From NCBI RefSeq assembly GCF_002013375.1, contig NZ_MAEW01000003.1, forward strand, positions 62,001 through 126,000: DNA of 64,000 nucleotides, given 5' to 3'. The number at the start of each line of letters is the position of its first letter. The first letter of the stretch is position 1. The stretch is from Mycobacterium sp. D16Q13. Its GTDB lineage: Bacteria; Actinomycetota; Actinomycetes; Mycobacteriales; Mycobacteriaceae. Of the stretch, positions 1 to 9,409 are shown piece by piece. A model generated the notes under the pieces. The model worked only from the letters and a program-made list of their open reading frames with translations. It did no database searches and was not told the DNA's origin. The position numbers were made by a program, and so were the translations under genes.

Positions 1-1086
<1,086 letters not shown>

Positions 1087-1163
1087 AGAAGTTTCCGCTC
1101 TTTCGCTTCGAATTGGGGATGGACGAACTGGGCGGGCCTCGCCGTGCGGTGAGGCCCGTCAGA

Positions 1164-1634
1164 TCACCAGCGGTAGTGCGCGAACGCCCGGTTGGCCTCG
1201 GCCATCTTGTGAACATCTTCGCGGCGCTTCACCGAGGCACCCAAGCCATTGCTGGCGTCCAGGATCTCGTTCGCCAGACGCTCAATCATGGTCTTTTCGC
1301 GACGTGCCCGCGAGAAGCTCACCAACCAGCGCAGGGCCAGGGTGGTGGAGCGATCGGGGCGGACCTCGACCGGCACCTGGTAGGTGGCGCCACCGACACG
1401 GCGGCTGCGCACCTCAAGGGCAGGCTTGACGTTGTCCATGGCGCGCTTGAGGGTGACAACCGGATCGGTGCCAGTCTTGTCGCGGGCCTGCTCCAGTGCG
1501 CCGTACACGATGCGCTCGGCGATGGACTTCTTGCCATCGAGCAGCACCTTGTTGACCAGCTGGGTCACCAGCTGGGAGCTGTAAACCGGGTCGTTGACCA
1601 GGGGGCGCGACGGCGCGGGTCCCTTGCGTGGCAT
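1164..1634 (-). CDS. rpsG: 30S ribosomal protein S7
   Basis: Primary 16S rRNA-binding protein of the small-subunit head. At 156 residues it is full length and begins [11 protein letters not shown], as in other mycobacteria. Its ATG overlaps the rpsL stop by one base (TAATG), so translation is probably coupled to rpsL. It lies between rpsL and fusA in the standard str operon order. In other bacteria S7 can repress its own operon; nothing in this sequence proves that here. Confidence 0.98.
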   Translation of the reverse strand: MPRKGPAPSRPLVNDPVYSSQLVTQLVNKVLLDGKKSIAERIVYGALEQARDKTGTDPVVTLKRAMDNVKPALEVRSRRVGGATYQVPVEVRPDRSTTLALRWLVSFSRARREKTMIERLANEILDASNGLGASVKRREDVHKMAEANRAFAHYRW

Positions 1635-2008
1635 TAGCTCTTCTCCTTCTTGGCGCCGTAGCGGCTGCGAGCCTGCTTGCGGTTCTTGACTCCCTGGGTG
1701 TCCAGCGAGCCGCGGATGATCTTGTAGCGCACACCGGGGAGGTCCTTCACACGACCACCGCGCACGAGCACCATCGAGTGCTCCTGCAGGTTGTGACCCT
1801 CACCCGGGATGTAGGCGGTGACCTCCACCGCGCTGGTCAGCCGCACACGGGCCACCTTCCGCAGCGCCGAGTTCGGCTTCTTCGGGGTGGTGGTGTAGAC
1901 GCGGGTGCAAACGCCACGGCGCTGCGGGCTGCCCTTGAGGGCCGCAGTCTTCACCTTGGCGATCTTGTCCCGGCGACCCTTACGGACCAGCTGGTTGATG
2001 GTTGGCAT
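1634..2008 (-). CDS. rpsL: 30S ribosomal protein S12
   Basis: Small-subunit protein of the decoding centre and the classical site of streptomycin-resistance mutations. At 124 residues it is full length. Lys43 (in TTTPKKPNS) and Lys88 (in GGRVKDLPG) are both wild type, so this allele carries no sign of ribosomal streptomycin resistance. It is the first gene of the str operon and is preceded by a roughly 400-bp non-coding stretch holding a candidate promoter. Confidence 0.98.
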   Translation of the reverse strand: MPTINQLVRKGRRDKIAKVKTAALKGSPQRRGVCTRVYTTTPKKPNSALRKVARVRLTSAVEVTAYIPGEGHNLQEHSMVLVRGGRVKDLPGVRYKIIRGSLDTQGVKNRKQARSRYGAKKEKS

Positions 2009-2257
2009 GTACCGGCTTTCTGTTTCTCTCTAGCTACTTCAAACTACGTACGTGGGGCTCTAGCGTCGCGAGCCCATCAAAAGGCCCTGTTGTCCTGCAG
2101 TTCTCGCCCATATCGGTATCCCGAGGCCGGGCGTGTCGCACACACCGCGGACGCGAAGAAAAACTCCTTCACCCTCTGGGCATGCGAATTGACCTGGCGC
2201 CCTATCTGACCCCCACCGAGTACCCCAGCGGTGGCCATTGGCCAGGCACAGCGCCCT

Positions 2258-2287
2258 ACCATACCAGGGCTGATCACAGTGAGACAA
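2258..2287 (-). promoter_or_regulatory. Candidate str-operon (rpsL) promoter
   Basis: On the minus strand a TTGTCT -35-like hexamer (2282-2287) is separated by 18 bp from a TATGGT -10-like hexamer (2258-2263), about 250 bp upstream of rpsL. This fits a housekeeping SigA promoter and would give a long leader. It was found by eye; transcript start data are not available. The rest of 2009-2360 shows no convincing gene. Confidence 0.4.
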
Positions 2288-2364
2288 ACTCGCCTACCAG
2301 CGACAAAGCGCAGGTCATCGATAACTCACCAATGCGCGGGCAACATGCCTGACTGAGCGGCCCA

Positions 2365-2420
2365 CTCTTCGCGCCGAGCGCTCATCGGCGAGGTCTGCTC
2401 TTCGCGCCGAGCGCTCATCG
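2365..2420. repeat. 23-bp direct repeat at the 3' end of the TetR gene
   Basis: The same 23 bases, containing the core GCGCCGAGCGCTCATCG, occur at 2365-2387 and 2398-2420, 33 bp apart (start to start). The second copy includes the stop codon and last codons of the TetR gene, so the first copy looks like a duplicated gene end. It contains an AGCGCT palindrome. No transposase is nearby. Confidence 0.75.
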
Positions 2421-3023
2421 CCGCTCGGCCAGACCCGACGCAAAACGGTGCACCATCTCCGTAAACGCGATGTCGGGATCCATCTCGATGCCCGCCATGA
2501 AGCCCGTCATCTCCAGCATGACGAACCCGTGCATCGCAGCCCAGAGCTCGACGCCCGCGTGAAAGGCGGTGTCCTCGTCGAGCCCGTACACGCCGATAGC
2601 CTCGGTTGCGGGCTTGGCCAATTCACGGGCGTCGATCGTCGGGCGGTTGACATCGTCCAGGAACGGCATGCGGGTCAGCGCGGCGTATCTGCCTGGATGG
2701 TGGTGCGCATAGCTGCGATACGCACCGGCCATGGCCAAGATTGCGTCCTCGCTGCTACGACCCGAACTCACGGTGTGCAGCATGCCGACAATCTCGACCA
2801 GCACCCGACCGCGCACCTCGTGGCGCAGGTCATCGAGGCTGTCCACATGGTTATAGAGCGACGGCCCCTTCGTCCCCAGCTCGACGGCCAACGCGTTGAT
2901 GGTTAGCGCGTCCCAGCCGGCCCGGTCGAGAAAAGACAGCGCGGCGTTCACGACGGTGTCCCGGTTGAGCCGTGTTGCCCGCGCAGGACTTCTGCGGTGC
3001 GCGGTTGCGGGCTCGGTCGTCAC
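2415..3023 (-). CDS. TetR-family transcriptional regulator (WHG-type C-terminus)
   Basis: A 202-residue regulator. The N-terminal helix-turn-helix spans roughly residues 20-65 (DTVVNAALSFLDRAG, LTINALAVELGTKGPSLYNHV). The C-terminal part resembles the TetR_C WHG ligand-binding domain (HHPGRYAALTRMP, LWAAMHGFVMLEMTG). It lies next to rpsL, as Rv0681 does in M. tuberculosis, which supports orthology. Translation starts at a GTG. The divergent neighbours are DUF3060 envelope genes, which are possible targets. Ligand and targets are unknown. Confidence 0.88.
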   Translation of the reverse strand: MTTEPATAHRRSPARATRLNRDTVVNAALSFLDRAGWDALTINALAVELGTKGPSLYNHVDSLDDLRHEVRGRVLVEIVGMLHTVSSGRSSEDAILAMAGAYRSYAHHHPGRYAALTRMPFLDDVNRPTIDARELAKPATEAIGVYGLDEDTAFHAGVELWAAMHGFVMLEMTGFMAGIEMDPDIAFTEMVHRFASGLAERR

Positions 3024-3198
3024 GTCTGGCCGCCTTCGGGGGTGAGTCGTTCTAGTTCAGTGCTATCTGGCGCGGCCTCCAGGGCAGATGGCCTGCTATG
3101 ACCCTATCTCTCCCCGCCGTCACCTTTGTGTTTGTCAGCCTACCGAGCCTGTCGTGGCGCGCCGTGGCCTATTCTCATAACGTGATCGGGACGCTGAA

Positions 3199-3612
3199 AT
3201 GACACACGTTCTAGTTTCTGCTGGGCGGCACTTGCTGGTCGCCGTCCTGGTAACCGGCGGCATCGTCACAGTGATGGACTCACCCGAGGGCCCTTCGCGC
3301 CTCGCCGACAACATTCGCCTGGCCAAGAACGGCGACACACACATCACCCAGTACGGGCTCGTCACCACCATCGATTGCGGCGACTCCACTGTCTTTGTGA
3401 ACGGATCGCAGAACGTCATCACCGCTCTCGGCAGCTGCTACGCGATCTCGGTACAGGGGTCCTCCAACACGATCATCGCCGACAACGTGGTCAACGACAT
3501 CACCGTGTACGGCTTCAACCAGAAGGTGCTCTACAAGTCCGGCGAGCCCGCGGTCATCGATCGTGGGCGCGAGCTGGGCATGATGAACTTCATCGACCGA
3601 GTCCCTGGTTGA
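3199..3612 (+). CDS. DUF3060-type secreted or membrane-anchored protein
   Basis: A 137-residue protein with an N-terminal hydrophobic segment (about residues 8-26) acting as a signal or anchor. It then has short repeats of the kind G-x-x-N-x-I, G-x-C-x-x-I-x-V-x-G-x-x-N-x-I, typical of the DUF3060 family found in actinobacterial envelope proteins. There is no lipobox cysteine. The next gene encodes a lipoprotein with the same repeat pattern, so the two are a tandem paralogous pair. Function is unknown. Context matches the Rv0679c-Rv0680c neighbourhood. Confidence 0.75.
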   Translation: MTHVLVSAGRHLLVAVLVTGGIVTVMDSPEGPSRLADNIRLAKNGDTHITQYGLVTTIDCGDSTVFVNGSQNVITALGSCYAISVQGSSNTIIADNVVNDITVYGFNQKVLYKSGEPAVIDRGRELGMMNFIDRVPG

Positions 3613-3650
3613 TCCCCTCCCGACACCCAAATCTCGGGATAATCGACTCC

Positions 3651-4103
3651 ATGTCCCGCCACAGTGCTCTCCCCGCGACAGTCCTTGCCCTCGTCGTAAC
3701 CGCTCTTGGACTCGCGGGCTGCGGCGTCATCAAGCCGGGTTCGAGCAATCCGACACCCGGCACCTGGACTCCCCCATCCACCTCGGCTTCCCCCGGCCCC
3801 TCCACGCCGACCTCCGCCAAGGTCGACATCGGGGACGAGACCGTGATCGGGTACTTCGGCCAGACCACGACCGCCGTATGCCAGGAGGGCAAGCGCCTGA
3901 ACATCACGGGCGCCAACAACACACTCACCATCACCGGGGCCTGCGACACGGTCACCGTCTCGGGCTTCTCGAACACCATTGCGTTCGACGAGCTGAAGAC
4001 CGAGGTGACGGTCACCGGCTATGGCAACAAACTCACCTATAAGGCGGGCGGGCCCAAGGTCAACAACTACGGAAGCAACAACACGATCGAGAAGGCTTCC
4101 TAG
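3651..4103 (+). CDS. DUF3060 lipoprotein (Rv0679c-like)
   Basis: A 150-residue predicted lipoprotein. The ATG at 3651 gives a signal peptide ending in the lipobox LAGC, with the lipidated Cys at about residue 24. A Pro/Ser/Thr-rich linker follows, then the DUF3060 repeat region (ITGANNTLTITGACDTVTVSG, repeated as SGFSNTI and TGYGNKLTY). A longer in-frame extension upstream would remove the signal peptide, so I rejected it. It is the paralogue of the gene 38 bp upstream. The role is unknown; it is probably exposed on the outer face of the plasma membrane. Confidence 0.8.
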   Translation: MSRHSALPATVLALVVTALGLAGCGVIKPGSSNPTPGTWTPPSTSASPGPSTPTSAKVDIGDETVIGYFGQTTTAVCQEGKRLNITGANNTLTITGACDTVTVSGFSNTIAFDELKTEVTVTGYGNKLTYKAGGPKVNNYGSNNTIEKAS

Positions 4104-4121
4104 CCCTCACCATTAGCCCGC

Positions 4122-4667
4122 TCAGAGCACCGTCTGGACAATGTGTTCGACCAGCTGACGGGCCGCGGCGCAACTGTCGCCGCCCTTGCGGTACTGAACC
4201 CACCAGGTCAGGGAACCGGTTCCCGCCGGAACGGTCACTCCACATCCCGAGCCACCGGGGCCGGTACTGGTGAATCCCTTGCGGCCGTTGATCGTAATGT
4301 CGGCAGTCTTCTGCCCCATCCCGTCGGCAGACGTGCGATCGCGGTCCACATCGCCACCCTCGTAGTACGCGTACAGAAGGTCGATGAGGCTTCCAGCATC
4401 ATCGGCGGCGACCCAATAACACAGTGCCCCAAAGAAATTCTGGTAGATCTGGGCGGCCTTGACGGTTTCGACGATCGTCTTCTCATCGAGCGGACCGCAT
4501 TGGCCGTTGGCGAAACCGTACGGGTCCAGTTTGTCGTTCTCACCCCGCTCGCTGGAGTTCAGCGTCTCGCCCGGGGCGACAGCGGCGCCGTCGACGGTGC
4601 GCGCACACCCGGTCGGCCCCGCGAGCAGTAACACCGCGGCGGCAAGTGCGCCGACAGTCCTTTTCAT
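4122..4667 (-). CDS. DUF3558-type lipoprotein
   Basis: A 181-residue predicted lipoprotein with signal peptide MKRTVGALAAAVLLLAGPTGC, where the Cys is in the lipobox. The body has conserved Cys residues and the DPYG/CGPLDE pattern typical of DUF3558 proteins of mycobacteria. I chose the ATG at 4665-4667, which overlaps the stop of the upstream lipoprotein as ATGA; an earlier in-frame start would bury the signal peptide. It forms a coupled pair with the next gene and ends convergent to the DUF3060 lipoprotein. Function is unknown. Confidence 0.8.
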   Translation of the reverse strand: MKRTVGALAAAVLLLAGPTGCARTVDGAAVAPGETLNSSERGENDKLDPYGFANGQCGPLDEKTIVETVKAAQIYQNFFGALCYWVAADDAGSLIDLLYAYYEGGDVDRDRTSADGMGQKTADITINGRKGFTSTGPGGSGCGVTVPAGTGSLTWWVQYRKGGDSCAAARQLVEHIVQTVL

Positions 4668-5230
4668 TGCTTGCCCACCTTGCTCAGCAGCGAGTCCATC
4701 AACGTCTCGACGGCCTTGCACGGGTCGTTCTTGACGGCCCCCGATTGCAAAGACCAATGCAGGAAGTCCGGCCCCGATCCCGCGGACAGTTCACACAGCC
4801 CGACATTGCTCACGCGGTAACCGGGATAGGACTTGGTGGTCACCGTTTCCACCGTATGCCCGAGGTTTCGCGCGACTGACGCCTCTTTCTGCGCCGAGCT
4901 GCCCCGGTACCAATACAGCGACAGGGACGTATCCCCGCTTCCAGGACCGGTGGACCACCGACAACCCAGCAGGCTGTCCACGTCGCGTTTGAGCGCCGGA
5001 TTGCCCACCGCCGCAGTGACTTCCGCGTCAGTCATGCCGCCACAGTCGCCAAGTTTGAAACCCTTACCGGGCCCGTTGTTCACCTCGGGCACGGTGGTCA
5101 CCTGCACGTCGGGGGATCCGCCGTTGTCGTCGTCACCACCGGAAGAGGGCCGGGGCGAGCATCCGGCCAGCGCCACGGCCACGACCATCAAGGCCGATAC
5201 CGGAAGAATCCGCACACTCACGGTGTCCAC
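4664..5230 (-). CDS. DUF3558-type lipoprotein
   Basis: A 188-residue predicted lipoprotein with lipobox LAGC at about residues 21-24, followed by an Asp/Gly/Ser-rich linker. The domain has spaced cysteines (FKLGDCGG, LLGCRWS, GLCELS, NDPCKAVETL), as in DUF3558 lipoproteins. It is translated first in a two-gene unit with the downstream DUF3558 gene, with a 4-bp overlap. The start could also be a GTG a few codons downstream. Substrate or partner unknown. Confidence 0.78.
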   Translation of the reverse strand: MDTVSVRILPVSALMVVAVALAGCSPRPSSGGDDDNGGSPDVQVTTVPEVNNGPGKGFKLGDCGGMTDAEVTAAVGNPALKRDVDSLLGCRWSTGPGSGDTSLSLYWYRGSSAQKEASVARNLGHTVETVTTKSYPGYRVSNVGLCELSAGSGPDFLHWSLQSGAVKNDPCKAVETLMDSLLSKVGKQ

Positions 5231-5295
5231 AGTACGTCCGTATCCCGCAGGTCTCCCATATGTCCGAGTGTGTCGGCACCGCCGAACGCAGCGTG

Positions 5296-6075
5296 TCAGA
5301 CCCCAGCGCCGTGCCGACCCGCACCCGCGGCGAACCTACCGGCACCCTCAAGCGCTTCGGCCGCGACCCGCTCGATGCTGCCAAATTCGTTGTCCAACGC
5401 CGCTTCCTCGGTCATCCCCCACTGCGCGATGGCTGAATCGCGGTCTGCCCGCACGCATTGTTGCGGGAATGCGGCGATCTCTGCAGCCAGCGTCTCCGCC
5501 ACCGCACGAGCCTGCCCGCGGGGGACCACTCGATTGGCGAGCCCGATGTCCAGCGCCTCAGGTGCCGCGACGGGACGTCCGGTGAGGATGAGGTCCATGG
5601 CGCGCGAGTGTCCGATCAACCGGGGCAGCCTGATCGTCCCGCCGTCGATGAGCGGCACACCCCAGCGCCGGCAGAACACACCCAGTACGGCGTCCTCCTC
5701 GACCACCCGAAGATCGCACCACAACGCCAGCTCGATACCGCCCGCCACGGCGTGCCCCGAGATCGCCGCGATCACCGGTTTAGACAGCCGCAGCCGAGAC
5801 GGGCCCATCGGACCGGGGCCGTGCGGGTGCAGTTCATTTCCGCGGCCGGTTCCCATTGCTTTGAGATCAGCTCCGGCACAGAATGTTCCGTTGTCACCCC
5901 AGAGCACCGCCACGGACGCCTCGGGGTCCGCGTCGAATTCGGTGAACGCTGCGAGTAGCGCCGCTGCGGTCGGGCCATCGACGGCATTGCGGGCGTGGGG
6001 CCGGTTGAGAATCACCGTCGTCACCGGCCCCGCCTTCTCGACGCGAACTGCGTTCTGACTCATGGGCTCGATCAC
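5296..6075 (-). CDS. echA5: Enoyl-CoA hydratase/isomerase (crotonase), EchA5-like
   Basis: Crotonase-fold protein of 259 residues, expected to hydrate enoyl-CoA in fatty-acid beta-oxidation. The CoA/oxyanion-hole segments are visible (NGTFCAGADLKAM near residue 65, AISGHAVAGGIELAL near residue 105). It can start at GTG 6075, which overlaps the previous stop as GTGA, or at ATG 6063 (MSQNAV). Together with the PaaX-like, EchA4 and FadE8 genes it reproduces the order Rv0672-Rv0675, supporting the name. Exact substrate is unknown. Confidence 0.88.
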   Translation of the reverse strand: MIEPMSQNAVRVEKAGPVTTVILNRPHARNAVDGPTAAALLAAFTEFDADPEASVAVLWGDNGTFCAGADLKAMGTGRGNELHPHGPGPMGPSRLRLSKPVIAAISGHAVAGGIELALWCDLRVVEEDAVLGVFCRRWGVPLIDGGTIRLPRLIGHSRAMDLILTGRPVAAPEALDIGLANRVVPRGQARAVAETLAAEIAAFPQQCVRADRDSAIAQWGMTEEAALDNEFGSIERVAAEALEGAGRFAAGAGRHGAGV

Positions 6076-6815
6076 AGGGAAGCCTCCTCCATCTCAGCGT
6101 TGTCGCGCAGCGTCACCAATTCATCCTTGAATTCCCGGTATCTGGACCGTATTTCGTCGGCGGGCCAATCCCTGGGCAACAACTCGTCCGGCAGTACGGG
6201 GTCGGCGAGTAGATGCCGCACCATCGCGGCGGCCAGCACAAATCGCGCGGGAATCGCCTCAGCCTGATCCCACCACCGCAGCAGGGCGGTCGCATACAGA
6301 GACCAGCCGGGCAGATCCCACAGCTGGGCGGACAGGGCTTCGGGGTCCGGGGTTCGGGTGTGCAGAACCCAGACGTGGTCGGTGACCGACGACGGAAGAT
6401 CGATCTCCAGATTGTCCGGGCGCAGCCACACGCCCTCGCGCAGTTCTCCGAAACGCCTCTGCCGCAGGGTAGTTCGCAGGTCATTGCGGTCACGTGCGTC
6501 GCGACCCACGCTGGTGATCACCAACTGGGTCCAATTGCCGTCCCAGGAGCGCCGATGCGGATCACAGGCCTCGTCCTGCCGAAGCTGACGGGCCTGCAGA
6601 CGCTCGGCGAGCCGGTATCCCGATTCGGTTCTCGCAAGATCTCCCGCAGCGACCATCCGGGTGAGCGCCACCCGCACCGTGGTGTCACTGATTCCGAACA
6701 AGATGGTCAGCGCGCGGATTTCCCGCACCGACAGCTCGGCGGGGTGTGCGCCCAGCAGCAAGCTCAAGATGACCGAGCGAGCGGTCATCGGGTGATGATC
6801 GACCGGGTTGTCCAT
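6072..6815 (-). CDS. PaaX-like transcriptional regulator (Rv0674-like)
   Basis: A 247-residue protein with an N-terminal winged helix (about residues 10-65: ARSVILSLLLGAHP, ISDTTVRVALTRMVAAGDLAR) and a PaaX-type central and C-terminal region (WVLHTRTPDPEAL, FVLAAAMVRHLLADPVLPDELLP). PaaX regulators sense aryl-CoA esters. Its position between two enoyl-CoA hydratase genes suggests it senses an acyl-CoA intermediate of this operon; that is inference. It starts 2 bp after the echA4 stop and overlaps the echA5 start. Confidence 0.85.
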   Translation of the reverse strand: MDNPVDHHPMTARSVILSLLLGAHPAELSVREIRALTILFGISDTTVRVALTRMVAAGDLARTESGYRLAERLQARQLRQDEACDPHRRSWDGNWTQLVITSVGRDARDRNDLRTTLRQRRFGELREGVWLRPDNLEIDLPSSVTDHVWVLHTRTPDPEALSAQLWDLPGWSLYATALLRWWDQAEAIPARFVLAAAMVRHLLADPVLPDELLPRDWPADEIRSRYREFKDELVTLRDNAEMEEASL

Positions 6816-6817
6816 CG

Positions 6818-7723
6818 CTACAGATCGGTCGGCCTGCGGCCGAAATCACCGAAGGGCTCGTCCCGATGCCGGACTGCCTGCCGGTAGCCGTTCTTCACGG
6901 CATCGGCCGTGAATGCGTGGGCCTCCGCGGTATGCCGGGATATACCGTCGAAGACGGTTCCCACCATGGCGCTGTTGGCGATCCCTTGATTGATGAGCAC
7001 CGAGTTGCAGGCGAGCTTGACCATCATCAGCTGGTTCAGTGGCATCGCCGCGATCCGCGCCACCAGGCGCTCGGTGCGCTCGTCCAGGTCATCGGGCTCC
7101 GGCGCCTCGACCGCCAGACCCCACTCGTAGGCCTGCTTACCCGAGAGGCAATCCCCCGTCAGCAGAAGACGTTTCGCACGCTGATCGCCGAGCTTGTGCG
7201 CCCACAATCCGGTGGCCGGTACGCCCCACACCCGGGTTGGCGGGTATCCGATCTTGGTATCGGCGGCAACGATCAACTGATCGGCATGCAAGGCGATGTC
7301 GGTACCACCGGCGACGCAGTACCCGTGCGCCTTCACCACTGTTGGCTTGTTGGCGTGCAACAGCGAGGAGAAACCGCGCGTGAACCGGCTCATCATCTGG
7401 TAGTCGAGCATGGGGTCCCAGTTGATGTTCGGCAGGTGGTTGCGCAGCTGCACCTCACCATCTAGCGCGGTGCCTGAATACTGCGCCGTGCCTTCATCAT
7501 TCGCCTCAGCATAGGCCCCGAGGTCGAAGCCCCCGCAGAATCCATCTCCCCGGCCCGACACCAGGATGACGTGAACCTGCGGGTCCAGGTCGGCGCGCTC
7601 TACGAGAGCCGCCAGCTCCAACGGGGTCTCGGCGATGATCGCGTTGCCTTGCTCGGGCCGATTGAAGGTGATGCGCGCGATGCGATCGGTGACCTCATAG
7701 GTCATCGTCTTCAAGGTGTCCAT
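6818..7723 (-). CDS. echA4: Enoyl-CoA hydratase, EchA4-like
   Basis: Crotonase-family protein of 301 residues. The pattern FNRPEQGNAI near the N-terminus, SGRGDGFCGGFDLGAYAE and AHGYCVAGGTDIALHAD are the CoA-binding and oxyanion segments. I chose ATG 7721-7723 (MDTLKTMTYEV); an upstream extension would run into fadE8, whose stop is 5 bp before this start. It lies between FadE8 and the PaaX-like regulator, the order of Rv0672-Rv0674. Role: hydration step of a fatty-acid or related acyl-CoA degradation route. Confidence 0.88.
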   Translation of the reverse strand: MDTLKTMTYEVTDRIARITFNRPEQGNAIIAETPLELAALVERADLDPQVHVILVSGRGDGFCGGFDLGAYAEANDEGTAQYSGTALDGEVQLRNHLPNINWDPMLDYQMMSRFTRGFSSLLHANKPTVVKAHGYCVAGGTDIALHADQLIVAADTKIGYPPTRVWGVPATGLWAHKLGDQRAKRLLLTGDCLSGKQAYEWGLAVEAPEPDDLDERTERLVARIAAMPLNQLMMVKLACNSVLINQGIANSAMVGTVFDGISRHTAEAHAFTADAVKNGYRQAVRHRDEPFGDFGRRPTDL

Positions 7724-7728
7724 AGCTG

Positions 7729-9363
7729 TTAGCTGCCCGACTTGACGGTCGCCCGCTCCAGAATCGGCGACAGGTCCAACCCCGTGGGGAGCGTGCCGAA
7801 TGCACCACCCCAATCGCCGGCCAATCGCGTGGCCAGGAATGCCTGTGCGACCGCCGGATGACCGTGACGCACCAGCAGCGCCCCCTGAAGGGCCAGGCAG
7901 ATGTCCTCGGCCACCTTGCGGGCACGGTAGGTGACGGAGTCCAGATCACTGAGCTGCGTGTGCAATCCGTTGATATGACGGTCCAGACGCTCGTCCTGCC
8001 CCTGGGCTAGCGCGAGCTCCTTGAACAGCACCTCAACGCATTCAGGCTTGGTGGCCATGGCGCGCAACGTGTCCAGAGCGCTGACGTTCCCGGACCCCTC
8101 CCAGATTCCCATCAGCGGTGCCTCGCGATAGAGACGTGGGAGGCCCGAATCCTCGACGTACCCGTTGCCGCCCAGACACTCCATGGCTTCGCCGGCATGC
8201 GGGGTGGCGCGCTTGCACACCCAATACTTGCTGGCGGCCAGCCCGATACGACGCAGCAGCGACTCGGTTTCATCGCCACGGGTGGCGCGGTCCGTGGCAC
8301 CCGCCATCCGCATCGCGACCATGGTGGCGGCCTCCGCCTCGATCGCGAGGTCAGCGAGGACGTTGCGCATGAGCGGCTGATCGATGAGGTACTCACCGAA
8401 GGCCTTGCGGTGCTGAGCATGGTGCATGGCCAGCGCCACGCCCGCACGCATGCTGGTGGCCGATCCGAGTGTGCAGTCCAGCCGCGTCATGTTCACCATC
8501 TCGATGATGGTCTTGACGCCCTTTCCTTCCTCGCCGACAAGCCACGCCGTGGCCTCGTCGTACTCGACCTCCGAGGATGCGTTGGAATGGTTACCGAGCT
8601 TGTCCTTCAAGCGCTGCAACCGCATCCGGTTACGCGTGCCGTCCGGTAGTACCCGCGGCAGGAAGAAACATGACAGGCCGCCGGGCGCCTGCGCGAGCAC
8701 CAGAAACACATCGCACATCGGCGCCGAAGTGAACCACTTATGCCCCACCAGCGTGTAGCTGCCATCGGCATTCGGCGTGGCGGTGGTGGTGCCCGCCCGC
8801 ACGTCTGAGCCGCCCTGCTTCTCCGTCATCGACATACCCGCCGTCAGCCCCGCCTTGGTGGCGGGCACCGCGAGCACCGGGTCATACACCCGGCTTGACA
8901 GCAGCGGCTCGTAGATCGCCGCCAACTCGGGATTGGCACGCAGTGCCGGTACCACCGCATAGGTCATCGAGATGGGACACATGTGGCCGGGATCGGCTGT
9001 CCACACACCGGTCTTGGCGGCGCGGACGACATGAGCGCCCGGGCGCTCATCGGCCCACGGCGCTCCGTGCAGCCCGTGAGCGACCGCCTCGCGCATGAGC
9101 TCGTGATAGGCCGGGTCGAACTCGATTTCGTCGACGCGATGACCCCAACGGTCATGGGTGTGCAGCACGGGGCGGTTCCGGTTCGCCAGCTCCCCCGCGC
9201 GCTGCATGCGATCGGTGCCATTGAGCGAGCCAACCTGGACAACCTCGTCGACGCCCCACTGCCCGCCTTCTCTAATGAGGGCTTCCATCAGCACCGGACT
9301 GCTCGCGGCGTTGTAGTCGTGCAGTGCTGGGACCTGATTGGTGACGACATGCGTATCGGCCAT
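7729..9363 (-). CDS. fadE8: Acyl-CoA dehydrogenase FadE8 (AidB-like)
   Basis: FAD-dependent acyl-CoA dehydrogenase of 544 residues, first gene of the operon. It begins MADTHVVTNQVP, matching mycobacterial FadE8 starts, so I used the ATG at 9363 and not the longer frame. Visible are acyl-CoA dehydrogenase blocks (MSMTEKQGGSDVRAG, YTLVGHKWFTSAPMCDVFLV, ALGATHAEAMECLGGNGYVED-like region near residue 420). The AidB-type length exceeds that of ordinary ~380-residue family members. It is divergent from the EthD-like gene, with 46 bp between starts. AidB relatives have been linked to alkylation damage; here the context favours beta-oxidation. Confidence 0.92.
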   Translation of the reverse strand: MADTHVVTNQVPALHDYNAASSPVLMEALIREGGQWGVDEVVQVGSLNGTDRMQRAGELANRNRPVLHTHDRWGHRVDEIEFDPAYHELMREAVAHGLHGAPWADERPGAHVVRAAKTGVWTADPGHMCPISMTYAVVPALRANPELAAIYEPLLSSRVYDPVLAVPATKAGLTAGMSMTEKQGGSDVRAGTTTATPNADGSYTLVGHKWFTSAPMCDVFLVLAQAPGGLSCFFLPRVLPDGTRNRMRLQRLKDKLGNHSNASSEVEYDEATAWLVGEEGKGVKTIIEMVNMTRLDCTLGSATSMRAGVALAMHHAQHRKAFGEYLIDQPLMRNVLADLAIEAEAATMVAMRMAGATDRATRGDETESLLRRIGLAASKYWVCKRATPHAGEAMECLGGNGYVEDSGLPRLYREAPLMGIWEGSGNVSALDTLRAMATKPECVEVLFKELALAQGQDERLDRHINGLHTQLSDLDSVTYRARKVAEDICLALQGALLVRHGHPAVAQAFLATRLAGDWGGAFGTLPTGLDLSPILERATVKSGS

Positions 9364-9409
9364 ACCTTCAGTGTTACATTTCCACGACAACCGCACAAGA
9401 TCTGTTCAC

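Noticed and set aside
1634..2008. Streptomycin-resistance changes in rpsL
   Set aside because: Lys43 and Lys88 are both wild type.
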